Assembly (NCBI GenBank): GCA_002327765.1
Contig: DCUH01000099.1
Coordinates: 1-15,976, forward strand
Length of the DNA: 15,976 nt
DNA from: a bacterium UBA2219
Lineage (GTDB): Bacteria > Desulfobacterota > Deferrimicrobia > Deferrimicrobiales > Deferrimicrobiaceae
Direction of reading: 5' to 3'
Shown here: one piece after another, positions 7,164-15,473 of the stretch
How the letters are laid out: each line of letters begins with the position of its first letter
How positions within the stretch are numbered: position 1 is the stretch's first letter
The notes under the pieces: model-generated
What the model was told of the DNA's origin: nothing
The model's input: only the letters and a program-made list of their open reading frames with translations
The model's database searches: none
Translations under genes and position numbers: made by a program

Positions 7164-7833
7164 TCCCGGAACGATATTCGTATCTTCCTTCATCATCGCC
7201 CTGTCGGGGGCGCTTATGCCGGGTCCCCTGCTGGCCGTGACCATCCGTCACTCCACGCGGCGGGGGTTCGCCGCCGCGCCGCTCCTGGTCCTCGGGCACG
7301 CCGTGCTGGAGGCGGGACTTCTGTCCCTTCTCCTGTTCGGCATGGTGGAGTGGATCCGGGGGGACGCCGCGGTCGCTCTTATCGCCCTCGTCGGTGGCGT
7401 GATGCTCCTCTGGATGGCGGCGGGAATGGCGAGGGAGGTCCGCACCCTGCGCTTCGAGCCGCGCGCTTCGCTCGCCGTTCCGGGCGGGAAGGGTGAGGAT
7501 CCCGGCGCCGGCGGCTGGATGCGCCCGGTGATCGACGGGATCGTCACCTCCGCGTCGAATCCCTACTGGTCCCTCTGGTGGGCGACGATCGGCCTGGGCT
7601 ACCTGCTCGTCGCGCGCGGGCAGGGCGCGGCGGGGGTGCTGGCGTTCTTCGCGGGGCACATCCTCGCGGACGCGGCCTGGTACCTGTTCGTCGGGTCGGC
7701 GGTTTCCGCGGGTAGGGGGTGGTTCACCGACCGGGCCTACCGCGTCGTCGTCGGCGCCTGCGCCGTCTTCCTTGCGTTCTTCGCCGTGTCCTTCGGGTAC
7801 TTCGGGGTGACGCGGCTCTTTCGCATCCTGTAA
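7150..7833 (+). CDS. LysE/RhtB-family membrane exporter
   Basis: An integral inner-membrane protein of 227 residues with about six hydrophobic segments, the usual size and topology for the LysE/RhtB amino acid and small-metabolite exporter superfamily. The first segment carries the family hallmark MPGPLLAVTI (residues 23-32). The second half contains SASNPYWSLWWATIG, the typical NP-W motif at the start of the fourth segment. A short charged loop near the middle (PGGKGEDPGAGG) separates the halves. The ATG has no visible Shine-Dalgarno sequence, and a TATAAA box lies eight bases upstream. The substrate is unknown. It ends 30 bases before the sugar-nucleotidyltransferase fusion and may be the first gene of that operon. 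Confidence 0.86.
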   Translation: MDFGNPGTIFVSSFIIALSGALMPGPLLAVTIRHSTRRGFAAAPLLVLGHAVLEAGLLSLLLFGMVEWIRGDAAVALIALVGGVMLLWMAAGMAREVRTLRFEPRASLAVPGGKGEDPGAGGWMRPVIDGIVTSASNPYWSLWWATIGLGYLLVARGQGAAGVLAFFAGHILADAAWYLFVGSAVSAGRGWFTDRAYRVVVGACAVFLAFFAVSFGYFGVTRLFRIL

Positions 7834-7863
7834 TCCCAAATATCTCCCGGGGAGGGCCGACAC

Positions 7864-10362
7864 ATGAAAGCGGTCGTGATGGCGGGAGGGTTTGGCACGA
7901 GGCTGCGGCCGCTCACCGAGAAGCTGCCGAAGCCGATGGCCTACGTCGCGAACAGGCCGATGATGGAACACGTCGTCCGCCTCCTGGCGAAGCAGGGGAT
8001 CCGCGAGCACGAGGTGCTCCTCTATTTCTTCCCGGAGAAGATCAGCTCCTATTTCGGCGACGGCTCCCGGTGGGGGGTCGAGATGCGCCACTTCACCGCG
8101 GAGGGGGACTACGGGACCGCGGGGGCGGTGAAGTGCTCCGAGGGGCTCCTGTCCGAGACCTTCATCGTGATCAGCGCGGACATCATCACGGACTTCGACC
8201 TCACCCGCGCCGTCGCGTTCCACAAGGAGAGGAAGGCCGCGGTCACCATCGTCCTGACGCGCGTTCCCAACCCGCTCCAGTACGGGATCGTCATCACCGA
8301 GGAGGACGGCCGGATCGTCCGCTTCCTGGAGAAGCCCGGCTGGGGGGAGGTGTTCTCCGACACGATCAACACGGGGATCTACATCATCGAGCCCGAGGTG
8401 CTCTCCCTCATCCCGGCGAAGAAGAACTTCGATTTCAGCAAGAACCTTTTCCCGACGATGCTCCAGCGCGGCGACCGCCTGTACGGGTACGTGGCGGAAG
8501 GGTACTGGAAGGACGTAGGGAACCTCGACGAGTACCTCAACGTCCACCTCGACATCCTCGCCGGCAAGGTCGGGATCGAGTTCGACGGGACGAAGGCGGG
8601 CGACCGGGCGGTCTGGATCGGGGAGAGCTCCCGGGTGGACTACACGGCCGAGCTGGAGAACGTCCTGCTGGGCAGAGACTGCGTCGTCGGGGCGGGCGCC
8701 GTCCTGAAGAACGTCGTCGCGGGCGACGGGTGCGTCATCGAGGACGGCGCGGTGGTCCAGTCCTCGGTGCTCTGGCCCCGGGTCTCTGTCGGGAAAGGCG
8801 CCCGCATCCACGAGAATATCGTGGGCAGCGACGCGAAGGTCATGAGCGGAGCGTTCCTGGCGGAGCGCGCGGTGATCAGCGACCACTGCTCCATCGGCAC
8901 GGACGCGGTGGTCAAGGCCAACGTCAAGGTCTGGCCCCACAAGGTCGTCGAGGACGGGGCGGTCCTTTCCTCCTCGCTCATCTGGGGGGAGAAGTGGGCC
9001 CGGTCCCTTTTCGGGGCATACGGCATCGTCGGGCTCGCCAACATCGAGATCTCCCCGGAGTTCGCCGCCAAGCTGGGCGCCTCCTACGCCGCGACCTTCG
9101 GCCGGAAGGTGGTCCTGTCCACCAGCCGCGACAGCCACAAGGTGTCCCGGATGATCAACCGCGCCATCATGACGGGGATGCTCTCCGTCGGCGCGGACGT
9201 ACACGACTACGGCGTGACCCCTCTGCCCGTGGTGCGGTACCTGTCCCGGTCCCACCGCGACGAGCGGGGCGGCGTCCATACCCGGAAAAGCCCCTACAAC
9301 CCCTCCTTCGTGGACCTCAAGTTCTTCGACGACTCGGGGCTCGACCTGTCCATGGGGATGGAGAAGAGCATCGAGACCCTTTTCTTCCGGGAGGACTTCG
9401 TCCGGGCGGACATCGACGAAACGGGGGTGATCACGTTCCCCGTGGGCGGGTTCGACATGTACGTCGACGGGTTCCTCAAATCCGTGGACGCGAAGGCGAT
9501 CGCGTCGCGGAATTACAACATCGTGCTCGACTACTCCTACGGCTCCTCTTCCGTCATCTTCCCCCGGATCCTCGGGCGGCTGGGCGTGGAGGCGGTGGCG
9601 TTGAACGCCATCCTCGACCCGTCCCACGCCACCAAGACACGGGAGGAGTTCGACAAGGGGATGCGCCACCTGTCGACGATCGCCCGCTCCCTGAACGCCG
9701 ACCTGGGCGTGATGCTCGACACGGGAGGGGAGAAGATCTTCCTCGTGGACGAGAAGGGCGACCCGCTGCCCGACGAGGTCGCGTTGCAGGTCGTATGCCT
9801 GATGGCCTGCCGGCAGGCGCGGCAGGGGCTCGTGGGGGTGCCCGTCACGGCGTCCCGGAACATCGAGAAGATCGCCGCCCGCTTCGGCATGGACGTGGTG
9901 CGGTCGCGCACGCTTCCGCGCTCGCTGATGGAGACGGCGGCGCGCGAAGGGGTGGCGTTCGCCGGGGACGGCTCCGGCGGATTCGTCTTCCCCCGGTTCC
10001 AGCCGGCCTTCGACGGCATGTACGCGACGATCAAGATCATGGAGCTCCTGGCCGCCGAGGGGCGCGGCATCTACGACATCCTCCGGGAGGTCCCGCCCAC
10101 CACGGTGATCCACCGGAACGTTCCGTGCGCGTGGGAGCACAAGGGGGCCCTGATGCGCATGCTCGCGCTCCACGCGAAGGGGAAGCCGAGCCAGTTCATC
10201 GACGGCGTGAAGGTCTTCGAGGGGGAGGACTGGGCGCTCGCCTACCCGAGCCAGGACGAGGCGTATTTCCACCTGGTGGTCGAGGCCGGCGACCGGGACG
10301 TCGCCGTCGGGCTCGCGGACCATTACGCGGACCTGTTCCGCGACTGGAGCAGGCAGCTTTGA
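7864..10362 (+). CDS. Sugar nucleotidyltransferase fused to degenerate phosphohexomutase (mannose-1-phosphate guanylyltransferase-like)
   Basis: The product has 832 residues, with ATG after GGGGAGGG. Residues 1 to about 235 are a nucleotidyltransferase with an intact AGGFGTRLRPLTEKLPKPM (7-25), SADIITDFD and NTGIYII, expected to make NDP-sugar (probably GDP-mannose-like) from a sugar phosphate. Residues about 245-375 show left-handed beta-helix hexapeptide repeats (for example VLLGRDCVVGAGAVLKNV). From about 400 to the end there are phosphoglucomutase/phosphomannomutase domains. Their four catalytic loops are altered. The serine loop TASHNP reads RKSPYNP (S476 kept, His lost). The metal loop DGDGDR reads DTGGEK (619-624). 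The sugar loop GGExSGH reads GDGSGGF (701-707). The phosphate loop RPSGTEP reads YPSQDEA (794-800). Mutase activity is doubtful; a regulatory or binding role is possible. The family is known but, as far as I recall, poorly characterised. Confidence 0.88.
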   Translation: MKAVVMAGGFGTRLRPLTEKLPKPMAYVANRPMMEHVVRLLAKQGIREHEVLLYFFPEKISSYFGDGSRWGVEMRHFTAEGDYGTAGAVKCSEGLLSETFIVISADIITDFDLTRAVAFHKERKAAVTIVLTRVPNPLQYGIVITEEDGRIVRFLEKPGWGEVFSDTINTGIYIIEPEVLSLIPAKKNFDFSKNLFPTMLQRGDRLYGYVAEGYWKDVGNLDEYLNVHLDILAGKVGIEFDGTKAGDRAVWIGESSRVDYTAELENVLLGRDCVVGAGAVLKNVVAGDGCVIEDGAVVQSSVLWPRVSVGKGARIHENIVGSDAKVMSGAFLAERAVISDHCSIGTDAVVKANVKVWPHKVVEDGAVLSSSLIWGEKWARSLFGAYGIVGLANIEISPEFAAKLGASYAATFGRKVVLSTSRDSHKVSRMINRAIMTGMLSVGADVHDYGVTPLPVVRYLSRSHRDERGGVHTRKSPYNPSFVDLKFFDDSGLDLSMGMEKSIETLFFREDFVRADIDETGVITFPVGGFDMYVDGFLKSVDAKAIASRNYNIVLDYSYGSSSVIFPRILGRLGVEAVALNAILDPSHATKTREEFDKGMRHLSTIARSLNADLGVMLDTGGEKIFLVDEKGDPLPDEVALQVVCLMACRQARQGLVGVPVTASRNIEKIAARFGMDVVRSRTLPRSLMETAAREGVAFAGDGSGGFVFPRFQPAFDGMYATIKIMELLAAEGRGIYDILREVPPTTVIHRNVPCAWEHKGALMRMLALHAKGKPSQFIDGVKVFEGEDWALAYPSQDEAYFHLVVEAGDRDVAVGLADHYADLFRDWSRQL

Positions 10363-11015
10363 CCGGGAACCCTCCCCTGAGCGTGATGGTGCTGGAGGTC
10401 GGGCCCCTCGCGGAGAACACCTACGTCGTGGGGCACCCGGCGAGCGGCGGCGCCGTCGTGATCGACCCCGGGGACGAGGGGGAGGGGATCCTCCGCCTGG
10501 TCGAATCGCAGAAGATGACCCTCGAGAGGATCCTGCTCACGCACGGCCACTTCGACCATGTCGGGGGCGTGCGCTTCCTCAAGGAACGCACCGGCGCCGG
10601 CGTCTGCATCCACCCGGAAGACGCGGACTGGATGCGGAACGCGCCGCGGCAGGCGGCGATGTTCGGGCTCGCCGTGCCCGAGCCGCCCCCGCCCGACGTG
10701 CTTCTGGCCGAGGGCGACGTCATCCGGCTCTCGGACCAGGAGTTCCGCGTGCTGCACACCCCGGGGCATTCCCCGGGGCACGTGACGTTCCTGGTCGGCG
10801 GGATGGCCTTCGTGGGCGACCTGATCTTCGCGGGGTCGATCGGGCGGACGGACCTGCCGGGGGGGTCGCACGAGGCGCTCCTGCGCTCCGTGCGGGAGAA
10901 GATCTTCACCCTCCCGCCGGAGACGATCCTCCTGCCGGGGCACGGCCCGGCCACGACAGTGGAGCAGGAGAAGCGGAGCAACCCATTCTTCAACGGGGAG
11001 ACCATGCAGCCATGA
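10359..11015 (+). CDS. Metallo-beta-lactamase-fold hydrolase (glyoxalase II-like)
   Basis: The product has about 218 residues and a binuclear-zinc MBL fold. The motif THGHFDHVGG (His/His/Asp/His codons at 10542-10559), HTPGHSPGHVTF, GDLIFAGSIGRTDLPGG and the final LPGHGPATT give the complete metal ligand set. Compact glyoxalase II-like (YcbL-type) members hydrolyse thioesters such as S-lactoylglutathione, but the substrate here is not certain. The start is uncertain. TTG at 10359 overlaps the previous stop (TTGA) and has GGAG nine bases upstream; GTG at 10383 or ATG at 10386 would give the shorter N-terminus MVLEVGPLAENTYVVG, which looks like homologues. I chose TTG because neighbouring genes use the same overlap and the sequence between keeps coding-like third positions. 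Confidence 0.87.
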   Translation: MTGNPPLSVMVLEVGPLAENTYVVGHPASGGAVVIDPGDEGEGILRLVESQKMTLERILLTHGHFDHVGGVRFLKERTGAGVCIHPEDADWMRNAPRQAAMFGLAVPEPPPPDVLLAEGDVIRLSDQEFRVLHTPGHSPGHVTFLVGGMAFVGDLIFAGSIGRTDLPGGSHEALLRSVREKIFTLPPETILLPGHGPATTVEQEKRSNPFFNGETMQP

Positions 11016-12214
11016 CGACGCTTGCGGGCAGGGAGATCGTTCTGGGCGTGACCGGGGGGATCGCCGCGTACAAGTCGTGCGAGATCGTCCGGGAGCTCCG
11101 GAAGGAAGGCGCCAACGTCGTCGTCGTGCTGACCGCGGCCGGCGGCCACTTCATCACGCCGCTCACCCTGCAGACCCTGTCGAAGAACCCGGTCCACACG
11201 GACCTGTTCAATCTCATCAGCGAATCCGAGATCGGCCACATCTCGCTGGCCCAGCGGGCCAACCTGCTGCTGGTCGCGCCCGCCACGGCGAACATCATCG
11301 GGAAGATCCGCAACGGCATCGCGGACGACCTCCTTTCCACGATCGCCATGGCCACGACGGCCCCGATCCTGCTGGCGCCGGCGATGAACAGCCAGATGTA
11401 CGCTTCCCCGGCGGTCCGCGAGAACGTCGAGGTCCTCTCCGAGCGGGGCGTCACCTTCGTCGACCCCGACGAGGGGGAGCTCGCGTGCGGGACGACGGGC
11501 CCCGGCCGGCTGGCGGACACGGGGAAGATCCTAGAGATGGCCCGGATCCTCCTCGCGGACAAGATCCTCGAGGGGAAGAAGGTGGTGGTGAGCGCGGGCC
11601 CGACGGCCGAGGACATCGACCCGGTGCGGTACCTCACGAACCGCGCCAGCGGCAAGATGGGGTTCGCGATGGCGACGGTTGCCAGGCGCTTCGGCGCGGA
11701 GGTGACCCTGGTGACGGGGCCGACCCGGCTCGCGGATCCCCCGTTCCTGAAGGTCGAGCACGTGCGTTCCGCGAAGGAGATGATGAACGCGGTGGCGGCC
11801 GCGGCCGAGAACGCCGACGCGGTGGTCATGGCGGCGGCCGTCGCGGACTTCCGCCCCGCGTCCTCGTCCCCCCGGAAGATCCGGAAAGGGGAGATCGAGG
11901 GAAAGATCGACCTCGTGCCGACCGACGACATCCTGGCCACCCTCGGCGGGTCCAAGCGGGAGCGGGTACTCGTCGGCTTCGCAGCGGAGACGAATGACGT
12001 GGAGGGCAACGCCCGCGAGAAGATGCGGAGGAAAAACCTCGACGCGATCGTGGCCAACGACGTCTCCCGCGCCGACATCGGGTTCGATTCCGACAGCAAC
12101 GAGGTGCGGGTCTATTTCTCCGACGGGACCGCCCTCGACATGGTCAAGGCCCCCAAGGAAGCCATCGCCTCCGCCGTCTGGCGGGCGGTCTGCCACAAGT
12201 TCATCAAGGGATGA
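11012..12214 (+). CDS. coaBC: Bifunctional phosphopantothenoylcysteine decarboxylase / phosphopantothenate--cysteine ligase
   Basis: Makes 4'-phosphopantetheine from phosphopantothenate and cysteine in coenzyme A synthesis. The product has 400 residues. The N-terminal CoaC flavoprotein half has GVTGGIAAYK (12-21), active-site H76 (IGHISLAQRAN), N126 in APAMNSQM and C159 in LACGTTGPGRLAD. The C-terminal CoaB half starts near 188 with VVVSAGPTAEDIDPVRYLTN, ending in the conserved N210, then AAAVADFRP and the KIRKGEI lysine region, and GFAAET. All catalytic residues I know for the E. coli enzyme are present at nearly identical numbering. The ATG overlaps the upstream stop, with GGGGAG at 10995-11000. 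The partner coaD lies in another cluster about 6 kb upstream. Confidence 0.97.
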   Translation: MTTLAGREIVLGVTGGIAAYKSCEIVRELRKEGANVVVVLTAAGGHFITPLTLQTLSKNPVHTDLFNLISESEIGHISLAQRANLLLVAPATANIIGKIRNGIADDLLSTIAMATTAPILLAPAMNSQMYASPAVRENVEVLSERGVTFVDPDEGELACGTTGPGRLADTGKILEMARILLADKILEGKKVVVSAGPTAEDIDPVRYLTNRASGKMGFAMATVARRFGAEVTLVTGPTRLADPPFLKVEHVRSAKEMMNAVAAAAENADAVVMAAAVADFRPASSSPRKIRKGEIEGKIDLVPTDDILATLGGSKRERVLVGFAAETNDVEGNAREKMRRKNLDAIVANDVSRADIGFDSDSNEVRVYFSDGTALDMVKAPKEAIASAVWRAVCHKFIKG

Positions 12215-12888
12215 AGAGGGACGCTTCCCGAAAACTGCTGGCCGCCTGGTTGCGGGAGGTCGGCGTGGACTACGTGCCGGCCCGCGCCGCGGCGCCGGGA
12301 GGGAGGCGCGCGGGCGGGGATCCGCCGGGGGAGGAGCTCGACGCGATCCGGCGCGAACTCGAGGGGTGCCGCGGATGCGGCCTGTGCAAAGGGCGCTCCA
12401 CGATCGTGTTCGGGACGGGGAACCCCCGCGCGCGCCTGATGTTCGTGGGGGAGGGGCCCGGCGCGGAGGAGGACCGGCAGGGCGAGCCGTTCGTCGGGGC
12501 CGCGGGCAGGCGCCTCGACCGGTGGATCGCGCGGATCGGGCTGGCCCGCGCGGACGTCTATATCGCGAACATCGTGAAATGCAGGCCACCCGGGAACCGG
12601 GTCCCGACCCCGGACGAGGCGAAGGCGTGCATGGGATACCTCCTCCGCCAGATCCGGGCGATCCGGCCCGAGGTCGTCTGCACCCTGGGGCTGACGGCGC
12701 TGAACCACCTGTGCGGCGTCGACGAGCGGATCACCCGGGCGAGGGGCCGCTGGCGCGAGATGGACGGAATCGCCGTGCTGCCGACCTACCACCCCGCGTT
12801 CATCCTCCGCGACCCCGCCAGGGAGGCGGAGGTGTTCGAGGACTTCCGGGAAATCGGGCGTCGCCTTTCCCTGCCGGAGCGGGGATGA
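12211..12888 (+). CDS. Uracil-DNA glycosylase, family 4 (iron-sulfur)
   Basis: Removes uracil from DNA as the first step of base excision repair. The product has 225 residues. Motif 1 is GEGPGAEEDRQGEPFVG (80-96) and motif 2 is YHPAFILR with H194. Cluster ligands C53, C56, C124 and C140 have the CxxC ... 16-residue spacing typical of the [4Fe-4S] family 4 enzymes; C59 is an extra cysteine. A 50-residue N-terminal extension, rich in Arg, Gly and Pro and probably disordered, precedes the catalytic domain. The ATG overlaps the coaBC stop. AAGGG lies too close to the start to be a good ribosome site, so coupling to coaBC is likely. A phage SPO1 polymerase-related label is sometimes used for the same family. 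Confidence 0.93.
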   Translation: MKRDASRKLLAAWLREVGVDYVPARAAAPGGRRAGGDPPGEELDAIRRELEGCRGCGLCKGRSTIVFGTGNPRARLMFVGEGPGAEEDRQGEPFVGAAGRRLDRWIARIGLARADVYIANIVKCRPPGNRVPTPDEAKACMGYLLRQIRAIRPEVVCTLGLTALNHLCGVDERITRARGRWREMDGIAVLPTYHPAFILRDPAREAEVFEDFREIGRRLSLPERG

Positions 12889-14078
12889 CCTCCCCCCTGC
12901 CCGAGGTCCGGGTGAGCCGGAAAGGCGAGGAGCGGCTCCGGTCCGGCCATCCCTGGGTGTTCGGCGACGATCTCCGGGACGTCCCGGAAGGGATGCCGCC
13001 GGGCCGGTGGGTGCGCGTGCTGTCCCGCTCCGGTGCCTTCCTTGGGACGGCGACGGCGAACTTGGGGGCGCGCCTCGCGCTGCGGCGCGTGTCCCGCGGG
13101 GAGGCGGAGCCCTCCCCGGCCTTCATCGAGTCGCGGATACGCGACGCCATGGCCCGCCGCGCTGCGGCGGGCATGGGGAGGGAGCGGGCCCTCCGCGTCA
13201 TGTATTCGGAAGGGGACTTCCTGCCGGGGCTGATCGTCGACCGGTACGGGGACGTCCTCTCCGTGCAGATCCTGACGGCGGGCATGGAAACCGTGCGCGA
13301 AATCGTCCTCGACGCTCTGGAGCGCGTGTTTTCCCCGCGCCTCGTCTACGAGCGGTCGGAAGGGGGCGGAAGGCGGCTGGAGGGGCTCGAAGAGCGCAAA
13401 GGACCGGTGCGGGGCGGCGGGACGGCGGCGGAGGAGATCGAGACCGACGGCCTCCGATTCCTCGTGGACGTATCGGCGGGACCCAAAACAGGGTTCTTCC
13501 TCGACCAGCGGGCGAACCGGAACATCGTCCGCCGCCTCGCGGAAGGGAAGGACGTGCTCGACGGCTTCTGCGCCGCCGGCGGGTTCGGGCTGTACGCTCT
13601 CGCCGGGGGGGCGAAGAGCGTCCTGGCGGTCGACTCGTCCCGGCAGGCCGTGGAGACCGCGAGGGCCAACGTGGACCGGAACGGCTTCTCGTCCCGCTGG
13701 GCGGGGGAGAGCGCGGACCTTTTCCAGGCGCTTCGGGACATGGCGGCGTCGGGGCGGCGCTTCGACCTCGTGGTGCTCGATCCCCCCTCTTTCACGAAGT
13801 CCCGGGAAGGGCGGGAAGGGGCGATCCGCGGATACCGGGACATCAACCGGACGGGGCTGTCGGTCCTTTCCCCGGGAGGGCTTCTCGCCACCTCGTCTTG
13901 CACGCAGCTCGTCGATGTGGCCAAATGGAAAGAGGCTCTGGCGGACGCCGCCGCGGATGCGGGCGCCGATCTCGAGCTGGTCGCCTGGGGGGGGCAGCCG
14001 CCGGACCACCCGGTCCTGCTGTCGGTCCCCGAAACGGAGTACCTCAAGTTCGCCGTCTACAGGAAAAGAGCAACGTGA
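12885..14078 (+). CDS. Class I SAM-dependent rRNA methyltransferase, RlmI-like, with PUA domain
   Basis: The product has 397 residues. The N-terminal PUA-type RNA-binding domain (RKGEERLRSGHPWVFGDDL) is followed by the RlmI middle domain (GDFLPGLIVDRYGDVLSVQ) and a Rossmann methyltransferase domain. The GPKTGFFLDQRANR signature precedes SAM motif I, DGFCAAGGFGLYALAGG (from D226), the acidic VLAVDSS, and the catalytic DPPSFTKSREG (from D299). RlmI methylates C5 of C1962 in 23S rRNA. The similarity supports a 23S cytosine methyltransferase, though the exact position is inferred. An insertion rich in Gly and Arg (about 160-185, SEGGGRRLEGLEERKG) lies between the domains. The ATG overlaps the previous stop and has GGAG five bases upstream. 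Confidence 0.9.
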   Translation: MTSPLPEVRVSRKGEERLRSGHPWVFGDDLRDVPEGMPPGRWVRVLSRSGAFLGTATANLGARLALRRVSRGEAEPSPAFIESRIRDAMARRAAAGMGRERALRVMYSEGDFLPGLIVDRYGDVLSVQILTAGMETVREIVLDALERVFSPRLVYERSEGGGRRLEGLEERKGPVRGGGTAAEEIETDGLRFLVDVSAGPKTGFFLDQRANRNIVRRLAEGKDVLDGFCAAGGFGLYALAGGAKSVLAVDSSRQAVETARANVDRNGFSSRWAGESADLFQALRDMAASGRRFDLVVLDPPSFTKSREGREGAIRGYRDINRTGLSVLSPGGLLATSSCTQLVDVAKWKEALADAAADAGADLELVAWGGQPPDHPVLLSVPETEYLKFAVYRKRAT

Positions 14079-15433
14079 ACCTTCGATCCAGCATAATGGC
14101 CGTTTTCGCCCTTCTGTCCCTTCTGTGCCTCACGGGCGGTGCGTCGTCCTCGGCCGCGCCGGGTGCGCCCGGCTCTCCCGCGCCGGCCGCCGCGCAGGTG
14201 ATGGTGGCCACGATCGCCGCACCCATCACGCCGGTCACCGCCGACTACCTCGACTCGGTCATCGAGCGGGCGGAGGAGGAGAAGGCGGCCCTTCTCGTGG
14301 TGGAGCTCGACACCCCCGGTGGGCTGGACACCGCGATGCGCCAGATGGTGCAGGCGATCCTCAAAAGCAAGGTCCCTGTGGCGGTGTTCGTCTACCCGTC
14401 GGGCGCGCGCGCCGCCTCGGCCGGCGTCCTCATCACCCTGGCCGCCGACATCGCGGCGATGGCTCCGGGGACGAACATCGGGGCCGCCCATCCCGTCAAC
14501 GTCGGCGGCGGGGCGATGGACAACACCATGTCGCGCAAGGTGGAAAACGACGCCGCGGCCTACGCCCGGTCCCTCGCGACACAGTCCGGTCGCAACGCCG
14601 ACTGGGCCGAGAGCGCCGTCCGGGAGAGCGCTTCCCTGTCCGCGAAGGACGCCCTCGACAAGAAGGTGATCGACCTCGTCGTGTCCGACCTGCCGGGGCT
14701 GCTTGCCCGGCTCGACGGGCGGGAGGTGCGCAAGGACGGGTCGGTCCTCGTGATCCGGGCCAGGGAGGCGCAGGTGACCCGGGTCCCGATGGGGCTGAGG
14801 CACCGTGTCCTCGCGTCGCTCGCGGATCCGACCATCGCCTACATCCTGCTGATGATCGGGATCTACGGGATCTACTTCGAGCTGTCGTCCCCGGGCGCGG
14901 TGCTCCCGGGAGTCATCGGGGGGATATCGCTGCTGCTGGGGTTCTACGCGCTGCAGACCCTTTCGGCGAACTACGCCGGTTTCCTCCTGATCCTTCTCTC
15001 GCTCCTTCTCTTCTTCCTCGAGCTGAAGATCCAGTCCCACGGGGCGTTGGCCATAGGGGGGATCATCGCCATGATTCTCGGCAGCCTTATGCTGTTCCGC
15101 CAGAGCGCAGACCCGTTTCTGCGTATTTCCTGGCCCGTGCTGATCGGCATGATCGCGCTGACGGCGGTCTTCTTCGGCGTGGTCATCTCCCTCGCCGTGC
15201 GCAGCCAGTTCCGCAAGCCGTCCACCGGTTCCGAAGGGATGGTCGGGGAGACGGGGGAAGCGGCTACGGACATCGACGGCAAGGGGAAGGTGTTCGTCCT
15301 CGGCGAGCTGTGGGACGCCGCGAGCGACCGGCCGGTGAGGAAAGGGGAGCCGGTGACCGTGAAGGCCGTGCGCGGGATGACGCTGCTCGTCGAGCCGGGG
15401 CGCCCGGGCAACGAGGAATCGATAGGTCGCTGA
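14075..15433 (+). CDS. Long-form NfeD membrane serine protease (ClpP-class)
   Basis: The product has 452 residues. The GTG start overlaps the methyltransferase stop (GTGA) after AGGAAAAGAG; ATG at 14096 is a shorter alternative. A signal peptide (LRSSIMAVFALLSLLCLTGG) leads to an extracytoplasmic ClpP-like protease domain. ELDTPGGLD and ARAASAG carry catalytic S115. K155 in KVENDAAAYARSLA is the partner lysine, 40 residues on as in archaeal 1510-N. About four to five membrane segments follow (from near 250: IAYILLMIGIYGIYFEL, LLGFYALQTL, GFLLILLSLLLFFLEL, GALAIGGIIAMILG, VLIGMIALTAVFFG). The C-terminal OB-fold NfeD domain is about 385-445. Such proteases cut stomatins; a stomatin gene follows directly, which supports the function. 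Confidence 0.92.
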   Translation: MNLRSSIMAVFALLSLLCLTGGASSSAAPGAPGSPAPAAAQVMVATIAAPITPVTADYLDSVIERAEEEKAALLVVELDTPGGLDTAMRQMVQAILKSKVPVAVFVYPSGARAASAGVLITLAADIAAMAPGTNIGAAHPVNVGGGAMDNTMSRKVENDAAAYARSLATQSGRNADWAESAVRESASLSAKDALDKKVIDLVVSDLPGLLARLDGREVRKDGSVLVIRAREAQVTRVPMGLRHRVLASLADPTIAYILLMIGIYGIYFELSSPGAVLPGVIGGISLLLGFYALQTLSANYAGFLLILLSLLLFFLELKIQSHGALAIGGIIAMILGSLMLFRQSADPFLRISWPVLIGMIALTAVFFGVVISLAVRSQFRKPSTGSEGMVGETGEAATDIDGKGKVFVLGELWDAASDRPVRKGEPVTVKAVRGMTLLVEPGRPGNEESIGR

Positions 15434-15473
15434 TCCCCGGAACGCACAGGGGCAGCGGAAGGAGGGAGGTCGA

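Noticed and set aside
8640..9000. A possible repeat array in the middle of the fusion gene
   Set aside because: The periodicity is at protein level (hexapeptide beta-helix turns) and not a DNA repeat; codons differ from turn to turn.
6679..10323. A 1214-codon minus-strand open frame running from the fusion gene through the Nudix gene
   Set aside because: Only the last 137 codons look like protein (Nudix). The rest is rich in Arg, Pro, Gly, His and Asp with no motifs and lies antisense to lysE and the fusion gene, as expected from strong GC third-position bias.
7719..11015. A 1098-codon plus-strand open frame in a second frame of the fusion gene
   Set aside because: Low-complexity Arg/Gly/Pro-rich translation until about 10359, after which it is the real MBL hydrolase; the upstream part is an out-of-frame shadow.
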